NCBI GenBank assembly: GCA_036873755.1
Contig: JAVTVY010039242.1
Coordinates: forward strand, 1-64,000
Direction: 5' to 3'
DNA length: 64,000 nucleotides
Source of the DNA: Hanleya hanleyi
Taxonomy: Eukaryota; Mollusca; Polyplacophora; Lepidopleurida; Hanleyidae
The position numbers and the translations under genes were made by a program. Below the pieces are notes generated by a model that saw nothing but the letters and a program-made list of their open reading frames with translations, was not told the origin of the DNA and searched no databases. Positions 54,727-64,000 of this stretch are shown piece by piece; positions within the stretch are counted from its first letter, which is position 1; every line of letters starts with the position of its first letter.

Positions 54727-57254
54727 ATTTCATCTCTGTTAACTTCATTCCTCATCTCTGATAACTATTACTTCATCTCTCATCTCTGATAACATCATCT
54801 CTCATCTCTTATAACTTCATCTTTCATCCCTGATAACTTCATCTCTCATCTCTGATAATTTCATCTCTCATCTCTGATAACATCATCTCTCATCTTTTAT
54901 AACTTCATCTTTCATCCCTGATAACTTCGTCTCTCATCTCTGATAATTTCATCTCTCATCTCTGATAACATCATCTCTCATCTTTTATAACTTCATCTTT
55001 CATCCCTGATAACTTCATCCCTCATCTCAGATATCTTCATCTCTCATCTCTGATAACATCATCTCTCATCTTTTATAACTTCATCTTTCATCCCTGATAA
55101 CTTCGTCTCTCATCTCTGATAATTTCATCTCTCATCTCTGATAACATCATCTCTCATCTTTTATAGCTTCATCTTTCATCCCTGATAACTTCATCCCTCA
55201 TCTCTGATATCTTCATCTCTCATCTCTGTTAACCTCATCCCCATCTCTGTTGAGTGTTAACTTCATCTCTCATCTCTGTTAACCTCATCCCCATCTCTGT
55301 TAACCTCATCCCCATCTCTGTTTAGTGTTAACTTCATCTCTCATCTCTGGAAACTTCATCTGTCATCTCCGATAACCTCATCTCTCATCTCTGTTAACTT
55401 CATTCCTCATCAATGCTAACTTCATTCCTCATCTCTGCTATCCCCATCTCTCATCTCTGATAACTCCATCCCTCATCTTTGATATTCCATCCCTCATTTC
55501 TGATAACTCCATCCATCATCTCTGATAACTCCATCCCTCCTCTCTGATAACTCCATCCTTCATCTTTGATAACTCCATCTCTCCTCTCTGATCACTTCAT
55601 CTCTCCTCTCTGATAACTTCATCTCTGATAACTTCATCTCTGATAACTTCATCTCTCATCTCTGATAACTTCATCTCTCATCTCTGATAACTTCATGTCT
55701 CATCTCTGCTAACTTCATCTCTCATCTCTGATAACTCCATCTCTCATCTCTGATAACTTCATCTCTCCTCTCTGATAACTCCATCTCTCCTGTCTGATAA
55801 ATCCACCTCTCCTCTCTGATAATTTCACCTCTCCTATCTGATAACTCCATCTCTCATCTCTGATATCTCTCATCTCTGATAACTCCATCTCTCATCTCTG
55901 ATGATTTCATCTCTCATCTCTAATAACTTCATCTCTAATCTCTGATAACTCCATCCCTCATGTCTGATAACTCCATCTCTCATCTCTAATAATTTCATCT
56001 CTCATGTCTGGTAACTTTCATCTCTCATGTCTGATAACTCCATCTCTCATCTCTGATAACTCCCTCTCTCATCTCTCATAACTCCCTCTTTCATCGCTGA
56101 TAACTTCATCTCTCATCTCTGATAACTTCATCTCTCATAACTTCATCTCTGATAACTCCATCTCTCATCTCTCATAACTCCCTCTCTCATCTCTGATAAC
56201 TTCATCTCTCATCTCTGATAACTTCATCTCTCATCTCTGATAACTTCATCTCTCATCTCTAATAATTTCATCTCTCATGTCTGATAACTTCATCTCCCAT
56301 GTCTGATAACTCCATCTCTCATCTCTAATAATTTCATCTCTCATGTCTGGTAACTTTCGTCTCTCATGTCTGATAACTCCATCTCTCATCTCTGATAACT
56401 CCATCTCTCATCTCTGATAACTCCATCTCTCATCTCTCATAACTCCCTCTCTCATCTCTGATAACTTCATCTCTCATCTCTGATAACTTCATCTCTCATC
56501 TCTGGTAACTTCATCTCTCATCTCTGATAACTTCATCTCTCATCTCTGATAACTTCATCTCTCATCTCTGGTAACTTCATCTCTCATCTCTGATAACTTC
56601 ATCTCTCATCTCTGATAACTTCAACTTTTATCTCTGATAACTACATCTCTCATCTCTGGTAACTTCATCTCTCATCTTTGATAACTACATCTCTCATAAC
56701 TTCATCCCTCATGTCTGATAACCCCATCCCTCATGTCTGGTAACTCCATCCCTCATGTCTGATAACTCCATCCCTCATCTCTGATAACTTCATCTCTCCT
56801 CTCTGATAACTCCATCGCTCATCCCTGATAAATTCATCTCTCCTCTTTGATAACTTCTCTCATCACTGAGAACTTCATCGCTCATCTGTAATAAATTCAT
56901 CTCTCATCCCTGATAAATTCATCTCTCCTCTCTGATAAATTCATCTCTCTTCTCTGATAAATTCATCTCTCCTCTGATAAATTCATCTCTCCTCTCTGAT
57001 AAATTCATCTCTCCTCTCTGATAACTTCATCCCTCATCTCTGCTAACTTCATATCTCATCTCTGCTAACTTCATTCCTCATCTTTGATAACTTCATATCT
57101 CATCTCTGATAACTTCATCTCTGATCTCTGATAACTCCATACCATATCTCTGATGACTTCATCTTTCATCTCTGATAACTCCATCCCATATCTCTGATAA
57201 CTTCATCTTTCATCTCTGATATCTTTCATCTCTCATCTCTGATAACTTCATCCG
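54727..57254 (+). repeat. satellite array, first orientation (TCTGATAACTTCATCTCTCA)
   Basis: About 110 imperfect 20-25 bp units, CATCTCTGATAACTTCATCT and variants. Higher-order blocks of about 110-120 bp are visible around 54780-55200 (CATCTTTTATAACTTCATCT-type variants recur). Noncoding. Confidence 0.95.
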
Positions 57255-58228
57255 TTATCAGAGATGAGAAATAAAGTTATCAGATATGAGAGATGAAAGT
57301 TTTATCAGAGATGAGAGATGAAAGTTTTATCAGAGATGAAAGTTTTATCAGAGATGAGAGATGAAAGTTTTATCAGAGATGAGAGATGAAAGTTTTATCA
57401 GAGATGAGAGATGAAAGTTTTATCAGAGGAGAGATGAAAGTTTTATCAGAGACGAGAGATGAAAGTTTTATCAGAGATGAGAGATGAAAGTTTTATCAGA
57501 GATGAGAGATGAAAGTTTTATCAGAGGAGAGATGAAAGTTTTATCAGAGGAGAGATGAAAGTTTTATCAGAGATGAGAGATGAAAGTTTTATCAGAGATA
57601 TAAGATGAAAGTTTTATCAGAGATGTGAGATGAAAGTTTTATCAGAGATGAGAGACGAAAGTTTTATCAGAGATGAGAGATGAAAGTTTTATCAGAGGAG
57701 AGATGAAAGTTTTATCAGAGATGAGAGATGAAAGTTATCAGAGATGAGAGGTGAAAGTTATCGGAGATGAGAGGTGAAAGTTATCGGAGATGAGAGGTGA
57801 AAGTTATCGGAGATGAGAGGTGAAAGTTATCGGAGATGAGAGGTGAAAGTTATCAGAGATGAGAGGTGAAAGTTATCAGAGATGAGAGGTGAAAGTTATC
57901 AGAGATGAGAGGTGAAAGTTATCAGAGATGAGAGGTGAAAGTTATCAGAGATGCGAGGTGAAAGTTATCAGAGATGAGAGGTGAAAGTTATCAGAGATGA
58001 GAGGTGAAAGTAATCAGAGATGAGAGGTGAAAGTTATCAGAGATGAGAGGTGAAAGTTATCAGAGATGAGAGGTGAACGTTATCAGAGATGAGAGGTGAA
58101 CGTTATCAGAGATGAGAGATGAACGTTATCAGAGATGAGAGATGAACGTTATCAGAGATGAGAGATGAACGTTATCAGAGATGAGAGATGAACGTTATCA
58201 GAGATGAGAGATGAACGTTATCAGAGAT
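57255..58228 (-). repeat. satellite array, inverted orientation
   Basis: From the junction CATCCGTTATCAGAGATGAG (about 57249) the same unit runs on the other strand as ATCAGAGATGAGAGATGAAA / GTTTT. It moves through homogenised blocks: GAAAGTTTTATCAG, then GGTGAAAGTTATC(A/G)G, then GATGAACGTTATCAG. Confidence 0.95.
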
Positions 58229-59591
58229 GAGTGGGGGATGGATGGGATGATGTACCTATGGATGAGTGATGGATGGAGGAATGGCAGATAAATGAGTGGA
58301 TGAGTGAGGGATGGATGAGGGAGGGGAGGGATGGATGAGTGATGGATGTGGGGAGTTATGAGAGATGGAGTTATGAGGGATGAGAGATGGAGTTATGAGA
58401 GATGGAGTTATGAGGGATGAGAGATGGAGTGATGAGGGATGGAGTTATGAGGGATGAGGGATGGAGTTAGGAGGGATGAGGGATGGAGTTATGAGGGCTG
58501 AGGGATGGAGTTATGAGGGATGGAGTGATGAGTGATGGAATGATGATATATGGAGTGACGAGGTATGGAGTGATGGAGAAATGATGGATGGAGGGATGAG
58601 GTATGGAGTTATAGAGGGATGAGCGATAGAGTTATGAGCGATGAGCAATGGAGTTATGAGGGATGAGGGATGGAGTTATGAGGGATGGAGGCATGAGGGA
58701 TGGAGCTACGAGGGATGAGAGCTGGAGTTATGAGAGATGAGGGATGGAGTTAACAGGGATGAGGGATGGACTTATCAGGGATCAGGGATGGAGTTATCAG
58801 GGATGAGGACTGGAGTTATAAGGGATGGAGTTATGAGGGACGGAGTTATGAGGGATGGAGCCATCAGCGATGAGGGATGGAGTTATCAATGATGTGGGAT
58901 GGAATTATGACCGATGGAGTTATGAGCGATGAGCTATCAGTGTTGAGCGATGGAATCAGGAATTAGGCATGGAGTTATGAGGGATGGAGTTATGAGGGAT
59001 GGAGTTATGAGGGATGAGGGATGGAGTTATGAGGGATGGAATTGTGAAGGATGAGAGATGGAGTTATGAAGGATTGAGTTATGAGTGATGGAGGATGGAG
59101 GGATGAGGGATGGAGCTATGAGGGATGGAGTGATGAGGATCAAGTGATGGAGTGATGAGGTATGGAGGGATGGAGTGAGGGATGGAGGGATGGAGGGGTG
59201 AGGGATGGAGTGATGAGGGATGAGGAATGGAATGATGAGGGATGGAGTTTTTAGCAATGAGGGATGGAGTTATCAGCGATGAGCGATGGAGTTATATGAG
59301 GGATGAGCGATGGAGTGATGAGGGATGGTGTAATGAGGGATGGAGGGACGGAGTGATGAGGGATGGAATGATGAGGGATGGAGTTTTTAGCAATGAGGGA
59401 TGGAGTTAATAGGGATGAGGGATGGAGTTATCAGGGATGAGGGATGAAGTTATCAGGGATGGAGTTATCAGGGATGGAGTTATCAGGGATGAGGACTGGA
59501 GTTATGAGGGATGGAGTTACGAGGGATGGAGTTATGAGGGATGGATTTATGAGGGATGGAGCAATCAGTGATGAGGGATGGAGTTATCAGA
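58229..59591 (-). repeat. derived satellite (GATGAGGGATGGAGTTAT)
   Basis: Units GAGTTATGAGGGATGAGGGATG and relatives, more diverged than the preceding block. Ends at GGAGTTATCAGACTATATTG. Confidence 0.93.
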
Positions 59592-60713
59592 CTATATTGT
59601 CGAGGTAAACTCTCTGCTTACGCGCACATGTTCGTAACATGCACCAGTTTTTGTGAACGGCAAATTTGACATTCGTTCCGTAGGTTTCCAAAGGTTAGTT
59701 GTCAAATTATTATTACTAATGTTTATGGCATACCCTTGCAATCATTTTTGTATATATTTGATAATTTTATAGTTGGTGGTTTGGCGTGACAGCCCTATTT
59801 ATTACGCCGTACTGAGTGGTCCCCGAGATCTTTGGCTCCAGGTTACATTTGTGTATGCCGGGACAAGATCGCACGTCAAAAGTGAAAGTCTAAATAAACA
59901 AACTAGACTTTGTCTTGAAGATATAATAAATTCCATAAATCTTTTTATTACGCAAAGTACTTGTACAAAAGTCGGATCGTTAATTCTATTGATATAATTA
60001 GTTATCACTGTTTCAAAGATTTCATAACTTTTCATCCTAGAATGATTTCCTCGATTTTCATTGACCCAGGGGCTGTCAAGTGATGTCAATCATAGGCTAC
60101 AGATTTCGCAGAGCGAAGGGCAATGACACTTAGTTTGCTGGCTATCGTCACAGACGTATGTATACTACATTAACCCTAAAGGATTACCTGAGCATTATAT
60201 AGGCATTTATTTGGGATTTACTGTGGAATCTGATGCATAATGAATTTATTTGCCTGTGCAAATTAAATAGTGATGGAAATTTAGCGGCGAGCTATCTCCT
60301 GCCCCACAGCTGTTATGTGCTATTCTCAATTACATTTGGATGTACATGTACATGGGTAGTGCTAAATTGGAATTCGGCATATTATCTAATATCGTATCAA
60401 ATCATATATGGAATAGTTCTCGATAAAGGTGCAGTAGATCTAGCGGTGGGCTTATATGCTGTGAGCAATTGAAGGGTCATTTTCTAGTGGTAAGTTACAA
60501 CAATATTATTTGCGAACATTCGACAACAGTGAAGATCATATGAAGATTATATGAACTGTTCCGGATATTAATTATATAAAACGGCCCATCTCGTCATCAA
60601 CTCTCATACACCATAACCTGTACATTATGTTATCCTGTATATAATCTGTCTACCATCATACGTCGAATAAATATGTGGATGAATATCGAACTTGACTCGT
60701 CTGTGTGACTTCT
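59592..60713. other. no gene seen
   Basis: AT-rich noncoding sequence. ORFs of 74 and 95 codons on opposite strands overlap and show no family features. Confidence 0.5.
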
Positions 60714-62094
60714 CATGGGCGTCGCTAGGATTTTTCACAGGGGGGGGGGCGATTATCATAGCACTTTATGCGAGGGTCCAGGGGCCGCCTAGGCCCCGGA
60801 AGCTCCGGGGTCCTAGATCGCCGGAGATGCGTTCTAAGCGTTTTCCCGGAATTAAATCTGAACATAATGTATGCAGATTTAGGGTTATAATATACAGCTC
60901 TGGGACCTTAGAGGACTTGAAATGCATTCTGAGCGATTTCCAACAATTAAACTAACACGTCATTTGTCAAATATCAGTATTATATTTTATTCTCTTGTCA
61001 TCTTGAAAACACAATAATAATGCTTTGAGCCAATATACCTCGTAGGCTAACCCTATAGGCCCCGGAAGCTCTGGGGTCCTAGATTGCCGGAGATGCGTTC
61101 TGAACGTTTTTCCGGAAATAAAACTGATCATACTGCATGCACATTTATGATTCTATTTTCACGATTTTTTTTTTCGCAATTATAAGCATCCATCGATATT
61201 GAAAACACCTCATGCCTTCATCCATTTGACGTTCTAGTTATATTTAAAACATACAAAACGATGACTTATAGTTCTTGGGAGGGAAACCAATATGCCTATA
61301 CAGATACGATTCATTCACACAAAGATAAAACAAGGAAATCCTCACAGCCCAACAGGCGAGGGTCCACGAGCCGTTTAGTCCCCGGAAGCTCCGAAGTTCC
61401 AGATCTCCAGAGACGCGTTCTAAGAGTTTTCCTAGAAATAAATTCGAACGTAATGTATGCAGATTTATGGTTCTATTTTCACGTATATGTTTCGCATTTA
61501 TAAGCGTTCATCGATATTGAAAAAATCATACTTCATGCCTGAATCCATTTGACTGTTTAGTTATATTTATCACATAAAAAAAACGATGACCTTTACATCA
61601 TGGAACATTAGAACCAATATGATAGCGATTCATTTACACAAAGCTAAAATGAGCGATCCTCACAATCTGATAGGGGAGGGTCCAGGGGTCGCCTAGGCCC
61701 CGGAAGCTCCGGGGTCTCCGGTTGCCGGAGATGCGTTTTACCCGTTTTCCCGGAAACAAATCTGATCACAATGTATATAGATTCATGGTTCTATTTTCAC
61801 ATTTGTTTCGCATAAACCCGCATCGATATTGAAGAATATGCCGGACTCCAGTTGACTTCCTGGTTTGACACAAACAAAATAGGCCTATTACAACACATAT
61901 AAGGGAAGTGGGAAGAGGTGCCGACATACTATAACACACCACTACACGTCCTGGCACCCTATCTGTAATTTTTATGTGGGGACATGGTCAGTTAGGGATG
62001 CTGAAAAGAGGGTGGCCAAAAGATATTCGGGCCCCCCTAAATCAAAAGTGGGGCGGGGGGGGGGGAGCTGGCCCCTCCGCTTCCGACGCCACTG
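60714..62094. mobile_element. repeat element with CATGGGCGTCG / CGACGCCACTG ends
   Basis: The left end CATGGGCGTCGCTAGGATTT with a G-run and the right end with a G-run, then TCCGACGCCACTG, are roughly inverted. Inside, four copies of a segment centred on GGCCCCGGAAGCTCCGGGGT, then GCCGGAGATGCGTTCT and ATGTATGCAGATTTA, start at about 60772, 61044, 61358 and 61675. No coding region recognised. Confidence 0.6.
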
Positions 62095-63380
62095 TAACCA
62101 TGTTCAAATGATTAAAACTAAACATCATCATATCACTTTTCGATCCATATGTCATTTCATGCCTGTGAACATTAAACTTTTGCTGAAAATATCACAATAA
62201 TATTGTGTAGAATATCAAACTGTGTATCATGGACTATATCTCGTGGCCATGGTGAAATACTGACTAGAAAAATGAAACTAATATCACTCATTAAAACGTG
62301 GCCATGGTAAAATACTGACTAGGAAAAAAATTAAACTGATATATTTTCCGGAAATGAAATAACACGAGTGTAGTATAGCCTTCAGCAAAGCTTATACATA
62401 TACAGCTTTCAGTTTATTGCCCGTTTTGCACTTCGCCAACGGTAGACCGAGGCTGCCGATGCGTCATTATCAAATCCACACGCATCGAGCAGAAGGAAAA
62501 AAACACACGAGTTAGTGTTAATGATGAATTGAATAGTAAATTCGCCTGCTTTATCCGTCGAGGGTTGAGTCTCATAAACAGAGCTACAGCTCTTTCATAA
62601 TCCACTTTATGACCATAAAACGGGAAGTCGTGGTAAACCCATTGTTGAGCGAACTGACGCGTCACTACTGGAATGGAGCATGCTTACGAGCCTGGAGACG
62701 GACATTTTTTATTTCTTTCTTTTCCCTTTTGCTTTTTTGTTTTGTTTTTTGTTTCTGTTTTTTTTTTGGTTTTGTTTTGTTTTTTTGCTTTTTCTTCTGG
62801 TTTTTTTCTTTTTTGGCGCGTCCAAGGGGGGTCGTTCGCACCTGACGACCCCCCCCCTAACGACGCCCCTGCTTCTCCCATTAGGACGTCGTCAGAAATA
62901 CTGTATGATTTCGTTCCCATTGGAAAGTGATGTTGGCTACCACAATATCATAAATATAGCGCGAAAATATCCGAAAACTGCTCTGAAGGTGCAGCCTCGG
63001 CCACAATGGTTATTGCATTGGTAAAACGCTAATCAGAATGATTCGTGAGTCTTTTTATCGACGGTTCGTGAATGTCCGAAGGATTATCTGTTTTCTTAAT
63101 CTTTGGTCTATAATGGAAATCGAATAGTTGACGATTTCAGACGAACTGCAATTAATATGCGCAATTTCCTGGGAACGTCAATGCTAATGAAAATGGATTT
63201 CTTTTCCAAAAAACTGTCAATGGGAGTCTTTTGCAACCATTCGATATTCCTTGGCATGCTGCTTTTCTATACGTCGAACTTCAACTATTGGCGTAAAACA
63301 GCATGGTATGCTACTCACAAGGGTTTGTTGCACAGAAATCTGGGCTTTTTCTTACCCCTTGAGCTGGGGATCTGTTAAAA
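62095..63380. other. no gene; low-complexity T-run and another CGACGCC end
   Basis: Positions 62700-62815 are a T-rich low-complexity tract; the Phe-rich ORFs are artefacts of it. GACGACCCCCCCCCTAACGA then CGCCCC at 62842-62874 resembles the ends of the preceding element. Nothing else was recognised. Confidence 0.5.
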
Positions 63381-63710
63381 ATGAAACATTTATAAACAAT
63401 GCTGGTATTTATTATCAAATCAAACCTGCTATTGCTATGCCATATATCCTCCTTTGGAGATCCTTGCAGAATAAAAGTTATCTTAGTTAGGGAGCTCAGA
63501 TGGTTACTCTGCGCATGCGCCCCATGAACACGCCATCCTTATTCTACTGCAGCCCGTAAGTGTGTTTTGTATAAGGCAGTAGAGTGAGGAGAGGCTGGGT
63601 TGGCCGATCAAAGCAATAGCAGGTTTGATTTGATAATAAATACCAACATTGTTTATAAATGTTTCATATTTATTGCTCAAATTTTCACCTGCTATTGCTA
63701 TGCAATACTA
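63381..63710 (-). mobile_element. 3' end of a second DIRS-type element (minus strand)
   Basis: Reading the minus strand, a complementary region (63710 to 63606) contains both ends joined: GCATAGCAATAGCAGGTGAA / AAATATGAAACATTTATAAA. Then comes about 160 bp of terminal-repeat body, and then the right terminus GCAATAGCAGGTTTGATTTG / AACAATG / ATAAATGTTTCATT ending at 63381. The layout equals 39541-39929, but with AGCAATAGCAGG instead of TTGAAGCAGG. The body should continue beyond 64000. Confidence 0.72.
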
Positions 63711-64000
63711 CCAACAGATGGAGGTAGGGACCTCGGCCTTGTTGTAGTTGCTGAGTTCATGCAGAGTAACCGCTGGGATGAGCGTGGATATGGTACCGTT
63801 AATTACTCTGCTAAGGAGCTCTTGACGTGGCAAATTGGGAGCTAAGAGAGTAATTACTAGTGATACGGTAAGAAGGGTCATGTCAATATACCAGGCTTCT
63901 GAATTCGAATACTAGTGAACCAACTGATCATACTGTAATCGCCGTCTTACACTTCCTTCTGAAGTCCCTATGTCTCTGACACGAATGTACCTAAATAATA
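63711..64000 (-). other. probable interior of the second DIRS-type element
   Basis: By analogy with the first element this would lie between the recombinase and the complementary region. No motif is visible in this short stretch. Confidence 0.4.

Noticed and set aside
59027..59257. Pro/Ser/His-rich minus-strand ORF
   Set aside because: It is a translation of the GATGAGGGATGG satellite.
54727..59591. Telomere or centromere assignment of the satellite
   Set aside because: The unit is not a telomeric repeat, and nothing in the window shows chromosomal position.
62609..63024. Phe-rich ORFs of 78-114 codons
   Set aside because: They arise from a T-run tract at 62700-62815 and show no conserved pattern.

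Overview
Eukaryotic, most likely molluscan (probably gastropod) nuclear DNA. The evidence is one split gene with GT-AG introns, a divergent copy of a repeat head (a GAGTGAGTGAGT run, then a TTTAACGTCGC-like stretch) that I know from molluscan genomes, tRNA-headed SINEs, and abundant MITEs, foldback and DIRS-type elements. The species assignment is inference. No bacterial operon, CRISPR array or functional RNA gene was seen.

The only host gene I can support is on the + strand at about 2.7-22.0 kb: a single orthologue of vertebrate R3HCC1/R3HCC1L. Eleven exons join in phase to about 1125 codons. They encode an N-terminal R3H domain, an RPEMQIYVPRARR motif resembling exon-junction-complex binding motifs, a long acidic low-complexity middle, an RRM-like fold and a basic coiled-coil tail. 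No AUG is available in the first recognised exon; a CTG in strong Kozak context lies where the homologues start. The 7.3-kb intron between exons 8 and 9 is mostly a TAA-flanked inverted-repeat DNA transposon (14546-20165) carrying a 5'-truncated non-LTR retrotransposon with a perfect 9-bp target duplication.

From 22 kb to the right edge I see no host gene; the DNA is nested mobile elements and satellites. 23.9-26.0 kb: a SINE and minisatellites. 28.2-32.7 kb: a hairpin, then two inverted copies of a reverse-transcriptase-like fragment around a tandem array rich in AGGTCAAAGGTCA. One of these copies carries a 204-bp MITE whose empty site survives in its twin. 33.3-40.1 kb: a decayed DIRS-type tyrosine-recombinase retrotransposon with inverted terminal repeats and an internal complementary region, inserted in a palindromic MITE. 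40.2-47.0 kb: palindromic and foldback elements. 47.7-50.8 kb: a 3080-bp element whose terminal inverted repeats are made of GCGATGGAGCTAT satellite, inserted with a 6-bp duplication in a TA MITE. 52.3-53.2 kb: another TA MITE. 54.7-59.6 kb: a 4.9-kb satellite array that reverses strand once. 60.7-62.1 kb: a repeat with four GGAAGCTCC-centred units. 63.4-63.7 kb: the end of a second, minus-strand DIRS-type element that continues past the window.

The most unusual items are the satellite-armed transposon with its empty-site control, the DIRS element with its complementary region, the possible CUG start of the R3HCC1-like gene, and the DR1-like array.
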